Shown here in pieces: positions 42,292 through 51,469 of a stretch of 64,000 nt of DNA. The stretch lies in assembly GCF_900289175.1 (NCBI RefSeq), contig NZ_LT985747.1, forward strand, positions 1,949,912 to 2,013,911, given 5' to 3'. The position numbers and the translations under genes were made by a program. The notes beneath the pieces were generated by a model, which saw nothing but the letters and a program-made list of their open reading frames with translations, was not told the DNA's origin and ran no database searches. Within the stretch, counting starts at the first letter, position 1; each line of letters begins with the position of its first letter. Source of the DNA: Paenibacillus faecalis (GTDB lineage: Bacteria; Bacillota; Bacilli; Paenibacillales; Paenibacillaceae).

Positions 42292-44313
42292 ATGTCAAAA
42301 GTAAATCGTAAACATGTGGAGCAGATCGTGGAAGCGATCGGAGGAAAAGACAACATTGAAGCCGCTACACATTGTGTGACCAGATTAAGATTTGCCCTTG
42401 TGGATGAGGGGAAGGTTGATTCCAAAGCACTTGATGAAAATGATCTGGTCAAGGGACAATTTTCTTCCCAAGGTCAGTTTCAGGTTGTGATCGGGCCAGG
42501 CTTGGTTGAACAGGTATACAATGAGATGCTTGAAGTGACAGGGGGAGCGAAAGCGACCAAGGAAGATGTAAAATCGCTTGCGAGCAAAAAACAAAACCCG
42601 CTGCAGCGTGCCATCAAGACACTTGCTGATATCTTTATTCCAATCCTGCCGGCGATCGTTATGGCGGGTCTTCTGCTCGGGATTAATAACATCCTTACAG
42701 GCCAAGGCATTTTTTACGACGGGAAATCGTTGATTGAGGTTCATCCGCAGTGGGGAGATGTCGCTTCCATCATCAACCTGATTGCAAGTACAGCATTTAC
42801 TTTCCTGCCTGTCTTGATCGGTTGGTCTGCCGTAAGGCAGTTCGGGGGTAATCCACTGCTGGGGATTGTTTTAGGTCTGATTCTTGTAAATCCGGACTTG
42901 ATGAGCGCTTATCAATATGCAGATGCTAAGCTGGAAGGAACGGTACCTGTCTGGAATCTATTTGGATTTGAAATCGAAAAGATCGGGTATCAAGGGCAAG
43001 TGCTGCCTGTACTTGTCTCCGCTTACATTCTAGCCAAGATTGAAAAGTTCCTGGACAAACGGGTCCATGATTCTATTAAACTGCTGGTTGTGGCCCCTGT
43101 CGCTTTATTGGTAACCGGTTTCCTTGCATTCATCGTTGTAGGACCGATTACATTCGCAATCGGTAATGTGCTTACCTCAGGGCTTGTGAATATCTTCAAT
43201 TCATTTGCAGCACTCGGGGGATTAATATACGGCGGATTATATGCCCTTCTCGTTATAACAGGAATGCATCATACTTTTCTGGCTGTGGATATTCAGCTTA
43301 TCGGAAGCCAGGGCGGAACTTTCCTGTGGCCGATGTTAGCGCTGTCTAATATTGCACAGGGCGCCGCGGCGCTTGCCATGATGTTCGTCCTAAGAGAACA
43401 GAAGGCGAAAGGACTTGCCGTAACCTCATCCATTTCCGCCTTTTTGGGGGTAACTGAACCGGCGATTTTCGGTGTCAATATACGGGCGAAATATCCTTTT
43501 ATTTTCGGAATGATCGGCTCTGCTATTGCAGGTGTGCTACTAGCTGTAAATAACGTTCTTGCTTCTTCCATCGGTGTAGGCGGTATTCCGGGTTTCTTGT
43601 CGATCTTCCCGAATCAATGGGGGATTTTCTTCCTGGGGATGGCGATTGTATTAGTAGTTCCTTTTGCCGGCACGCTATTGTACGGTAGATACCAGATGAC
43701 CAGACAACTGGCTACCACAAATGAACATTCGCCGAGCACAGCAATAAATGAAGGGGCCGCAACGACAGAAGCAGAAGATGATCGGAAAGAGAAAGAAGAG
43801 CAATCGGAAACAAGTTTGTCTCCAGCAAAACAGAATATAGAAATTGCATCACCGCTGAATGGAAAGATCGTATCCCTATCGGAAGTTCCTGATCCGGCTT
43901 TCTCTGAAAAACAGATGGGGCAAGGGATCGCTATCATTCCATCCGAAGGCAAAGTATATGCTCCATTTGATGGAACTGTCGCGCACCTGATCAAAAGTAA
44001 ACATGCACTTGTGCTTATCGATCCTAACGGGATTCAGGTATTGATTCATGTAGGAATAAATACGGTTTCCCTCAAAGGAGAGGGCTTTACCGCTCATGTA
44101 GAAACAGGAGCCAAAATTACCAAAGGACAGCTTTTGCTGGAATTTGATAAAGAGCGTATTGAACAAGCAGGCTTGTCTGCCATTACTCCGATTGTCATTC
44201 CGGACGGTCAGGATTATATTGACGGGATTACAGAGTATGAAGGGGAAGCGATTCAAGGAGAGACACCGATTCTACAGGTATCCATCGTTTCCACCCCAAA
44301 GGGGGAGGAATGA
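42292..44313 (+). CDS. treP: PTS trehalose-specific EIIBCA transporter
   Basis: A 673-residue permease. GTG 42286 and ATG 42292 are both possible, and AGGAG at 42278-42282 favours ATG 42292. It has an N-terminal IIB domain with the phospho-cysteine in EAATHCVTRLRFAL, a ten-helix IIC domain (VMAGLLLGINN to LFLSIF-like end), then a charged linker and a C-terminal glucose-type IIA domain (about residues 520-673) with histidine in VLIHVGINTVSLKG. B. subtilis TreP lacks its own IIA, so this fused version is self-sufficient. It imports trehalose as trehalose-6-phosphate for TreA. Confidence 0.92.
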   Translation: MSKVNRKHVEQIVEAIGGKDNIEAATHCVTRLRFALVDEGKVDSKALDENDLVKGQFSSQGQFQVVIGPGLVEQVYNEMLEVTGGAKATKEDVKSLASKKQNPLQRAIKTLADIFIPILPAIVMAGLLLGINNILTGQGIFYDGKSLIEVHPQWGDVASIINLIASTAFTFLPVLIGWSAVRQFGGNPLLGIVLGLILVNPDLMSAYQYADAKLEGTVPVWNLFGFEIEKIGYQGQVLPVLVSAYILAKIEKFLDKRVHDSIKLLVVAPVALLVTGFLAFIVVGPITFAIGNVLTSGLVNIFNSFAALGGLIYGGLYALLVITGMHHTFLAVDIQLIGSQGGTFLWPMLALSNIAQGAAALAMMFVLREQKAKGLAVTSSISAFLGVTEPAIFGVNIRAKYPFIFGMIGSAIAGVLLAVNNVLASSIGVGGIPGFLSIFPNQWGIFFLGMAIVLVVPFAGTLLYGRYQMTRQLATTNEHSPSTAINEGAATTEAEDDRKEKEEQSETSLSPAKQNIEIASPLNGKIVSLSEVPDPAFSEKQMGQGIAIIPSEGKVYAPFDGTVAHLIKSKHALVLIDPNGIQVLIHVGINTVSLKGEGFTAHVETGAKITKGQLLLEFDKERIEQAGLSAITPIVIPDGQDYIDGITEYEGEAIQGETPILQVSIVSTPKGEE

Positions 44314-44354
44314 ATTTTCCGCAAAACATGGTACAATAACGATGGTGATAAGCG

Positions 44355-45086
44355 ATGAGAAATAATATATTTTTGACACTGTACAATGATTTCGCCGAAC
44401 GGATCGATTCGGGAGCTCTAAAGCCTGGAAGCAAACTTCCGTCGGAAAATGAGCTGGCTGCAACCTATCAGATTTCAAGAGAAACGGTGCGTAAAGGGCT
44501 GAACCTGCTGGCTCAAAACGGCTACATTAACAAGGTGAAAGGGAAGGGCTCATTTGTTCTGGATACCGGAAGATTGAAATTTCCCGTATCGGGCCTAGTC
44601 AGTTATAAAGAACTCTCTGAACGGATGGGCAAAAAGAGCCGAACCCTTGTTTATGTGACAGAATGTGTTCCGGCAGGGAGCCGTATCGCCAAGGAGCTTC
44701 AGATCGGGCCGGACCAACCGGTTTGGAAGGTTATACGCGCCAGGGAAATTGAAGGGGAACGCATCATCCTCGACATCGATTATTTGCTTGCCGACATCGT
44801 TACGAATTTGACAAAAGAAATTGCGGAAAATTCCATTTATGAATATCTGGAGCAGGAGCTTCAACTCAAGATCAGTTATGCCAATAAAGTAATTTGCGTA
44901 GAGCGTGCTACAGAGATGGACCGTAAGTATATGGATCTTAAAAATGATACTCATGTGGTTGTCGTGCGTGGATATGTCCACTTGGATGATACAACACTCT
45001 TTCAATATACGGAGTCGCGACATCGTCTGGACAAATTTCAGTTTGTTGATTTTGCCAGAAGAATATCCAGGGCAGATAATCCTTAA
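44355..45086 (+). CDS. treR: GntR family trehalose operon repressor
   Basis: A 243-residue regulator starting at ATG 44355. The N-terminal GntR winged helix contains GSKLPSENELAATYQISRET; the C-terminal UTRA effector domain ends with YTESRHRLDKFQFVDFARR. Third in the tre operon, 41 bases after treP, it should bind the two palindromes upstream of treA and be released by trehalose-6-phosphate. A terminator follows the gene. Confidence 0.9.
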   Translation: MRNNIFLTLYNDFAERIDSGALKPGSKLPSENELAATYQISRETVRKGLNLLAQNGYINKVKGKGSFVLDTGRLKFPVSGLVSYKELSERMGKKSRTLVYVTECVPAGSRIAKELQIGPDQPVWKVIRAREIEGERIILDIDYLLADIVTNLTKEIAENSIYEYLEQELQLKISYANKVICVERATEMDRKYMDLKNDTHVVVVRGYVHLDDTTLFQYTESRHRLDKFQFVDFARRISRADNP

Positions 45087-45100
45087 GTTTCAATCGAAAT

Positions 45101-45153
45101 GAGGCTATCCAGAAAGTCAGTATTGTTCGACTTTCCGGGTAGCCTCTTTTTTT
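45101..45153 (+). terminator. Terminator of the tre operon
   Basis: GAGGCTATCC..GAAAGTC pairs with GACTTTCC..GGGTAGCCTC, followed by seven Ts. Confidence 0.9.
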
Positions 45154-45267
45154 GTATCAACAATCGCGAGAGTTATAAATAAAATTTATTTTTTTTAAAT
45201 AAAGTTAAAAATAATATTTACTTTTATTCACTAAATATGATATCCTTGGGTAGAAGGAGGTGGATAG

Positions 45268-45567
45268 ATGGGCAAGGGCAATATTCCTTCGTGGATTTTA
45301 TCGTTGGATTCAGAAGATATCGAATTTGTACGTAAATTCATTATTAATTCTGGTTCCTTAAAGGATCTTGCAAAAGCATATAACGTTTCTTATCCTACTG
45401 TTCGTATTAGATTAGACAGACTAATTCAAAAAATCGAATTGGCCCAGAATGATGAATCAAAGCCGTTAGTTAGTCTTATTAAGAAACTTGCCATTGAAGA
45501 GCGTATAACATTGGAAGATGCACGACTTCTTATCGATAAATATAATGCAGAAAGGAAAGGTAAATAG
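45268..45567 (+). CDS. DUF2089 family small HTH protein
   Basis: A 99-residue protein starting at ATG 45268 behind GAAGGAGGTGG. It matches the DUF2089 family of Firmicutes: IPSWILSLDSEDIEFVRKFI, a helix-turn-helix-like segment GSLKDLAKAYNVSYPTVRIR and a C-terminal helical tail. It probably binds DNA; targets are unknown. It directly abuts the next small membrane protein gene (stop at 45567, next ATG at 45568), so the two are probably a functional pair, such as a regulator and a membrane sensor or target. Confidence 0.78.
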   Translation: MGKGNIPSWILSLDSEDIEFVRKFIINSGSLKDLAKAYNVSYPTVRIRLDRLIQKIELAQNDESKPLVSLIKKLAIEERITLEDARLLIDKYNAERKGK

Positions 45568-45864
45568 ATGTCTGAGTTTGTTGTATTCTTTATTATTGTT
45601 GGTATGTGTGCGTTTCAGTATTTTCTGGCTAAGTTTTTTATAGCTAGTAGAAATAGTTTCTTGCTTGGTGCAATCGTACCTCTGATGTTCACTGCTGGAA
45701 TGACATGGATGTTTATTACCAACAGCATTGAAAGTACGACGAAATACATTGTGTTGCTTCTGGTTGGATTAATTTTTTTGATAGAGGAGTGGGTAAGAGG
45801 TCGAAGATCTCTCCATAAACGTCGTCAGAAAGAAATGGACATGATGAAAGCAAAAGATTTATGA
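45568..45864 (+). CDS. Small membrane protein co-transcribed with DUF2089
   Basis: A 98-residue protein with three hydrophobic segments (about 3-22, 31-49 and 54-72) and a strongly basic C-terminal tail (VRGRRSLHKRRQKEMDMMKA). ATG 45568 begins directly after the stop codon of the DUF2089 gene, with AAAGGAAAGG before it. No known family is recognised; its function is unknown. Confidence 0.65.
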   Translation: MSEFVVFFIIVGMCAFQYFLAKFFIASRNSFLLGAIVPLMFTAGMTWMFITNSIESTTKYIVLLLVGLIFLIEEWVRGRRSLHKRRQKEMDMMKAKDL

Positions 45865-45890
45865 TTCGTCTATACCCACAAGTTATGCAT

Positions 45891-46601
45891 TCATTCTACC
45901 AATCCTAACGCCTCATACACCTTTTTTGATACCACTCCATTTACTGCCAATTGATGGTCTCGTTGAAAGTTTTTTAAGGCTGCCGTTGTACCCGATCGAA
46001 ACTTTCCATCACATACCCCTGTATAGTAACCGGCACTTTTCAAACGAGACTGTATCAATTGCACGTCACCGCCCACATCACCTTCTGCAAGATCTCGCGG
46101 GTTATGATTCGGTCCCCCCAATACATGCCCATAAATGGTCACTTTCGTACCGATCGGTATGATCTCAAATAACTCAAGCACATCTCTATTACGCATACGA
46201 ATACAGCCGTGACTTTGATGCTGCCCAATGGAATGCGGTCTATTCGTGCCATGAATCCCGTAAGTCCCCCAAGGAACGTTTAAACCAAGCCACCGAGGGC
46301 CAAAAGACGGCCCCCAATCTTTCCCCTTATACACAATTTTGTATTCTCCAACAGGAGTAGGCGTTGAAGGATTTCCCACAGCAATAGGATATGTTTTGAA
46401 TTTCTGTCCTTGTGCTCGTACAATCAATTGATGATATTGAGGATAAACCTCGATCGAATAAATGCTTTGCTCCGCCACAATGGGCAGGGATGGATCAGCA
46501 AACAAAGAGTCGGCATTCGTTTTTTCAGTTATGAATAAAATCATTAACATTATCGTAATCACACGAAGTGGAAGCCACGGTTTTTGTCTTAACATCATCA
46601 T
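45891..46601 (-). CDS. L,D-transpeptidase (YkuD domain) with peptidoglycan-binding domain
   Basis: A 236-residue secreted protein on the minus strand starting at ATG 46601. An N-terminal signal segment (VITIMLMILFITEKTNA) precedes a YkuD catalytic domain with YGIHGTNRPHSIGQHQSHGC (catalytic His and Cys in SHGCIRM). A C-terminal peptidoglycan-binding repeat (VQLIQSRLKSAGYYTGVCDG) follows. It crosslinks or edits cell-wall peptides outside the membrane; in Bacillus the best-known relative (YkuD/LdtBs) is linked to sporulation. It converges with the DUF2089 pair. Confidence 0.9.
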   Translation of the reverse strand: MMMLRQKPWLPLRVITIMLMILFITEKTNADSLFADPSLPIVAEQSIYSIEVYPQYHQLIVRAQGQKFKTYPIAVGNPSTPTPVGEYKIVYKGKDWGPSFGPRWLGLNVPWGTYGIHGTNRPHSIGQHQSHGCIRMRNRDVLELFEIIPIGTKVTIYGHVLGGPNHNPRDLAEGDVGGDVQLIQSRLKSAGYYTGVCDGKFRSGTTAALKNFQRDHQLAVNGVVSKKVYEALGLVE

Positions 46602-46725
46602 ATCTCACCACATTTAATTAGGTACTTGTAGGTTGTCCGAATGATGGATTTTCATTCGTTGATCCAGCTTCTTCTCTTCAATAGCATGATCTTTTCAACG
46701 GTATAGATAATATGGACAATAAATT

Positions 46726-49098
46726 TTGTATATACATAGAAATGAAGATAGAAGAAGGGAGGGAAGGTCCATCGAACGCTCGATTGGAACGAGTCTTCCC
46801 AGAAAAGAAACATGGGGAAAAGTAACCGGAGAAGCGCAGTATATATATGATTTCACAAGATCGGATCTTTTACATGCCAAAATAGCCGCCAGCCCCTATG
46901 CTCATGCCATCATAAAATCAATAAATTACTCAGAAGCGATAAAAATACCAGGTGTAAAGGCGGTCATTACGGGAAAAGATTGTCCGATACTGACCGGTTC
47001 TCCACTGGCAGACCGTCCGCCGATCGCCATCGATAAAGTAAGATATTATGGCGAACCTGTCGCCCTCGTTGTTGCCGAGCAGGAATATATTGCCGAGATG
47101 GCAGCTCTTCTAATTCAAGTGGATTATGAACAGTTGCCCGTGGTTCTTTCCGCAAGAGAAGCTATTCAAAGCAATGCGCCGCTCATTCATGAGCATCTTG
47201 CCGATTACAAACGGGATCAAGAGGTGTATCCAGAGCCAGGAACCAACATTGCCAATCGGACCAAAATACGTAAAGGCAATATGGAGGAAGGGTGGAGGAA
47301 ATGCGATCATGTGATTGAAGTTCGGGTCACTTCACCTCAATCGGATCATGCTGCCATGGAAAGACGATGCTGTATAACAGAAATCTCACGGGATGGAATC
47401 GTAACCATTCATTCTGCTTCGCAATCACCCTATGAGATCCGTAGAGAAATCAGTGAAACCTTTCAAATTCCGCTGCACAAAGTGATCGTACATACACCGT
47501 TGGTTGGTGGTAGCTATGGCGGTAAAGCCGCAATTCAGCTGGAGTATCTTGGTTACATAGCTTCATCCGCAGTCGGTGGAAAGGCGGTGGCATTGATAAA
47601 CCCAAGAGAACTGGATATGGTCTCTTCTCCGGTTCATATTGGGCTGGATGCCAGTATCAAGCTGGGCTGTACGAACGAGGGAAAATTAATGGCTGCTGAA
47701 ATTGAATATTTGTATGATGGCGGAGCTTATTCCGATCGCGGTGCAATCATGAACCGTGCAGGCGCTATAGACAGCACAGGCCCTTATCGGATTGATCATG
47801 TTCAATGCGATTCATTATGTGTGTACACGAATCATCCTTACTCCACTTCATTTCGAGGCTTTGGACACCCGGAATATACGCTAGCTATAGAAAGAGCAAT
47901 GGATAGGTTGGCAGAAAAAGCAGGAATGGACCCGCTAGAATTCCGTTTTCACAACGCCATTGGCCCGGGGGATACGACTCCGACACAAACGGTATTAAAT
48001 AGAAGCAATGTAGGGAACTTACCTATGTGTATTGCCAGCTTGAAAGCATTAATCCACTGGGATGAACAGCCTATATGTCAACAAATCAGTGAGCACCTCA
48101 TCAGAGCAAAAGGGGTAAGCTGTTTCTGGAAAAATTCGAACACGCCAACCAATGCCGGAGCGGGCGCAGTTATTCAATTCAACCCGGATGGAAGTGTCAA
48201 TCTGCTGTGCGGTGCAGTCGAAATTGGCCAGGGGACAAGAACGACGCTGACGCAGCTGTTGGCAGAACGATTGGGCATGGATGAGCAAATGATACATATT
48301 TCGATGGATGTCCATACGCAATCCGATCCTTATTATTGGAAAACGGTAGCAAGCCGCAGTACCTTTCTGGTTGGCAACGCCATTTTGATTGCTGCTGATG
48401 ATGCCATCGAACAGCTAAAGAACATTGCTTCCGTCGTTCTGCAATGTTCGCCATTGGAGCTAAAAGTCGGAGGAGGCAGAGTCTATTGTAAAAAGAACCC
48501 GAAAATCGGAATCAGGATCGAAAATATTGCCAACGGATATACATTTCCCAATGGAAATACGATTGGTAGTCAGGTCATCGGTCGTGGAAGCTATTCGATG
48601 CGGAATTTAACATCGCTGGACCCGGAAACGGGACAAGGAAATCCCGGTCCGGAGTGGACTTTAGGGGCACAAGCAGTCGAAATAGAGTTCAATACACGAG
48701 ATTACACGTATAGGATCGTTAAAGCGGCAACGGTCATTGATGCAGGCAATGTAATCAATCCTGAGCTCGCCCGAGGCCAAATAACAGGTGCTATGAGTAT
48801 GGGGTTAAGCTTTGCCAGTCGAGAAGCTTTTCTATTTGATGATCAAGGCATCATCTTGAATTCGCAATTTCGGACTTACAAATTACTTCGATATGGAGAG
48901 CAGCCGGAATACTGTGTTGAGTTCGTGGAGACCCCTCACTTGGAAGCTCCTTACGGACTACGTGGAATCGGCGAGCATGGTTTAATCGGCATGCCAGCGG
49001 CATTGGCCAACAGCCTGTCAAAAGCCGCCGGTGTAGAGCTTAACCACTTGCCTTTAACCCCCGAAATGATCTGGAGGACGATTCATGATCCCATTTGA
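46726..49098 (+). CDS. Molybdenum hydroxylase large subunit (xanthine dehydrogenase, PucD-like)
   Basis: A molybdopterin-binding subunit of the xanthine oxidase family, 790 residues from TTG 46726. That start has no ribosome site. The likely true start is codon 46771 (ATC), which gives an N-terminus ERSIGTSLPRKETWGKVTGE exactly as expected, 8 bases after GGAGG; no ATG or GTG is in frame nearby. Molybdenum-site segments are TSFRGFGHPEY, GAVEIGQGTRTTLTQLLAE and LRGIGEHGLIGMPAALAN (active-site Glu). FAD and iron-sulfur subunits and two maturation proteins follow, as in the puc cluster of B. subtilis. The purine substrate is inferred; related enzymes use nicotinate or other N-heterocycles. Confidence 0.86.
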   Translation: MYIHRNEDRRREGRSIERSIGTSLPRKETWGKVTGEAQYIYDFTRSDLLHAKIAASPYAHAIIKSINYSEAIKIPGVKAVITGKDCPILTGSPLADRPPIAIDKVRYYGEPVALVVAEQEYIAEMAALLIQVDYEQLPVVLSAREAIQSNAPLIHEHLADYKRDQEVYPEPGTNIANRTKIRKGNMEEGWRKCDHVIEVRVTSPQSDHAAMERRCCITEISRDGIVTIHSASQSPYEIRREISETFQIPLHKVIVHTPLVGGSYGGKAAIQLEYLGYIASSAVGGKAVALINPRELDMVSSPVHIGLDASIKLGCTNEGKLMAAEIEYLYDGGAYSDRGAIMNRAGAIDSTGPYRIDHVQCDSLCVYTNHPYSTSFRGFGHPEYTLAIERAMDRLAEKAGMDPLEFRFHNAIGPGDTTPTQTVLNRSNVGNLPMCIASLKALIHWDEQPICQQISEHLIRAKGVSCFWKNSNTPTNAGAGAVIQFNPDGSVNLLCGAVEIGQGTRTTLTQLLAERLGMDEQMIHISMDVHTQSDPYYWKTVASRSTFLVGNAILIAADDAIEQLKNIASVVLQCSPLELKVGGGRVYCKKNPKIGIRIENIANGYTFPNGNTIGSQVIGRGSYSMRNLTSLDPETGQGNPGPEWTLGAQAVEIEFNTRDYTYRIVKAATVIDAGNVINPELARGQITGAMSMGLSFASREAFLFDDQGIILNSQFRTYKLLRYGEQPEYCVEFVETPHLEAPYGLRGIGEHGLIGMPAALANSLSKAAGVELNHLPLTPEMIWRTIHDPI

Positions 49099-49918
49099 TT
49101 TTGAATACTACAGACCTGAATCCATTTCGATGGCTGTTGAATGGTTTCAATCATTGCAAGCACAAGGGAAGAATCCGATCTATTACGGCGGAGGAACCGA
49201 AATCATTACATTGGCTCGGAACCAATCCATCCAACCCGGAGCTGTTATAGATTTGAAATCGGTTCCTGAATGCAATCTGTTGGGATTTCAGAACGATAGG
49301 CTGGTGATCGGGGCTTGCGTCACATTATCGACGCTCACAGCAGTCAACCCTTTTCCGCTGCTTAGTGAAACGGCACAGGGAGTTGCCGACCAGACCGCCC
49401 GCAACAAAATAACGATGGGAGGAAATATTTTCAGTGAAATTCCTTATCGAGAAGCCGTACTCCCGCTATTGCTGTCCAACAGTCATATCGTTATCGCCGG
49501 AAAACAAGGTATACGAGAGATTTCGATTCATCATGTCTTTTCGGAGCAAAGGAGATTGGAAGCTGGAGAATTTCTTGTATGTGTTCTCATTGACCGAACG
49601 TATCTAACGTTACCTTATGTTCATTACAAAAAACGACAGATCGGTTTTGTCGGTTATCCGCTTGTAACTATAGCCGCACTCAAGAAAGACACACAAATTC
49701 ATACGGCTTATAGTGGAGTTTGCCCGTTCCCGTTTCAGTCGGCTGAAATGGATCGGTTGTTGAACGATATTTCGTTGCCGCGTGCTCAAAGAGTTCATGA
49801 GGCGATTCTTCAGCTGCCTGCTCCCATTATGACAGATACGGAAGGATCAGCCTCTTATCGCAAATTTGTGCTTCAACAAACGATGTTGGACACGATACAT
49901 GCACTGGAAAGCAGGTGA
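49085..49918 (+). CDS. Molybdenum hydroxylase FAD-binding subunit (PucC-like)
   Basis: A 277-residue protein starting at ATG 49085, overlapping the large subunit gene by 14 bases. The FAD-binding segment is IYYGGGTEIITLARN, and VADQTARNKITMGGNIF is the second conserved motif of the CoxM/XdhB family. It passes electrons from the iron-sulfur centres to NAD+. Its compact length (277) agrees with three-subunit bacterial xanthine dehydrogenases. Confidence 0.88.
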   Translation: MIPFDFEYYRPESISMAVEWFQSLQAQGKNPIYYGGGTEIITLARNQSIQPGAVIDLKSVPECNLLGFQNDRLVIGACVTLSTLTAVNPFPLLSETAQGVADQTARNKITMGGNIFSEIPYREAVLPLLLSNSHIVIAGKQGIREISIHHVFSEQRRLEAGEFLVCVLIDRTYLTLPYVHYKKRQIGFVGYPLVTIAALKKDTQIHTAYSGVCPFPFQSAEMDRLLNDISLPRAQRVHEAILQLPAPIMTDTEGSASYRKFVLQQTMLDTIHALESR

Positions 49919-49921
49919 AGC

Positions 49922-50401
49922 ATGTCATTTCATGATGCAGCGAACTATCCGGTTGAATTACAAGTCAATGGGGAGAAGCAGTTCATTCGAGTCCGAGCAG
50001 CGGATATCCTGCTGTATACACTTCGGGACAAACTTGGACTTACGGGATGCAAGCCCGGTTGTGATAACGGAGATTGCGGCGCCTGCACCATTTTATTAGA
50101 CGGATTCCCGATGAAATCATGCCTGATGCTCACCGTCGAAGCTGCCGGAAAACAGCTGATAACGATTGAGGGTTTGAAGAACTCTTCCGTCCAGTATGCC
50201 TTTGCCCGGAATCAGGCGTTTCAGTGCGGATACTGCACTCCCGGATTTATTATGAACTGTCAGGGACTGTTGAATGCTGAGCCGGATGCAGGCCAAGAAA
50301 CCATTCGGTTATGGCTGGAATCCAATATTTGCAGGTGCACATCCTATGAAGAAATCCATCAGGTCGTCATGGACGTCTTTAAGTTGAAAAACGAAGGGTG
50401 A
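49922..50401 (+). CDS. Molybdenum hydroxylase [2Fe-2S] subunit (PucE-like)
   Basis: A 159-residue protein starting at ATG 49922, 3 bases after the FAD subunit gene, with AGGTGAAGC as ribosome site. The plant-type 2Fe-2S cluster is in GCKPGCDNGDCGACTILLDG and the second cluster in FQCGYCTPGFIM with NICRCTSYEEI. All eight cysteine ligands are visible. It relays electrons from molybdenum to FAD. Confidence 0.92.
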   Translation: MSFHDAANYPVELQVNGEKQFIRVRAADILLYTLRDKLGLTGCKPGCDNGDCGACTILLDGFPMKSCLMLTVEAAGKQLITIEGLKNSSVQYAFARNQAFQCGYCTPGFIMNCQGLLNAEPDAGQETIRLWLESNICRCTSYEEIHQVVMDVFKLKNEG

Positions 50402-50425
50402 TCGGGGACTTGGGGGAGGTCGCAT

Positions 50426-51469
50426 ATGGAAGAAATCCATCGTATATTGGAAACCATTCAGCGTATCGATCAAAAAAGTGTGCTGGCGACCATTACTCAC
50501 GTCGAAGGCAGAGCATATCGTAAAGAAGGAACCACCATGCTGTTTCTGGAAGATGGCTCACACATCGGGGTATTGAGCGCTGGTTGTTTAGAGACCCATC
50601 TTTCAGCCTGCGTGCCGGATATTTTAGCGGCGGAAAGCTCTCAAAGCTTTATCTTTGACATGTCATCGCCTGATCCTCTGTCCTTTGGTGAAGATTCAGG
50701 ATGCGGCAGTGTTATTCATGTAACGATGGAAGCTGTTCACGATCGGTTGAAGAATCATTTGCTTACATTAAAAAAACATTTGGATCATCAAACGGAGGTG
50801 ATCCATGTTAAAAGATTTGATGTGGATGGTTCTGTGTCCGATTATGCATTTCTGACTAAGGATCAGCTCCTGTTCGGGGAATGGGCAGGAGAATTTCCGC
50901 AAGCATTCAGAGACGGGACATTATCTGAGGAAGCAAGGAGAAGCGGGGTGAAGTTAGTCCCATCCATACAATCGGATGTATTTCTCCATACTTATTATCC
51001 TAAGCCTCGCCTGCTTCTGTTTGGTGCTGGTCCGGATGCGAGATCGCTTGCTTCTTTTGCCGCGGCTACTGGTTTTTCTGTTGTCGTCTCTGATTGGAGA
51101 GCTGCTCTTTGCAATCGGCGTTATTTCCCGGATGCAGATTCGATCCTTTTGGGGTTTCCAGAGGAAACGATCAACATGATTCATTTCACACCTTCCGATT
51201 ATGCTGTCGTGATGACCCATCATTTTAAACGTGATCAAGAGCTCGTTCGTTTCCTCTCTAAACAACAGCTTTGTTATTTGGGAATTCTCGGCTCGAAGAA
51301 TAGAACCGCTCGATTATTCCATGGCAAGCGGATTCCAAACGAAGTTTATTCTCCTGTAGGACTTGCCATTGGGGCTGAAGGGCCGGAGGAAATCGCAGTG
51401 AGCATTCTCGCTGAAATGATTTATATGTATCGAAAAAATAGAGCAGGGAGCCCTTCTTATCATGATTAG
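50426..51469 (+). CDS. XdhC/CoxI family molybdenum cofactor maturation protein (PucA-like)
   Basis: A 347-residue protein starting at ATG 50426 behind GGGGGAGG. The N-terminal XdhC/CoxI motif includes LSAGCLETHLSA and EDSGCGSVIHV; the C-terminal NAD-binding-like domain starts with RLLLFGAGPDARSLASFA and contains YLGILGSKNRTARLF. XdhC proteins bind molybdenum cofactor, support its sulfuration and deliver it to xanthine dehydrogenase. It overlaps the next gene by 8 bases. Confidence 0.9.
   Translation: MEEIHRILETIQRIDQKSVLATITHVEGRAYRKEGTTMLFLEDGSHIGVLSAGCLETHLSACVPDILAAESSQSFIFDMSSPDPLSFGEDSGCGSVIHVTMEAVHDRLKNHLLTLKKHLDHQTEVIHVKRFDVDGSVSDYAFLTKDQLLFGEWAGEFPQAFRDGTLSEEARRSGVKLVPSIQSDVFLHTYYPKPRLLLFGAGPDARSLASFAAATGFSVVVSDWRAALCNRRYFPDADSILLGFPEETINMIHFTPSDYAVVMTHHFKRDQELVRFLSKQQLCYLGILGSKNRTARLFHGKRIPNEVYSPVGLAIGAEGPEEIAVSILAEMIYMYRKNRAGSPSYHD

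Noticed and set aside
46742..46800. ATG 46742 as the start of the molybdenum hydroxylase large subunit
   Set aside because: It is in a different frame from the enzyme, and the peptide it opens has no similarity to the family.
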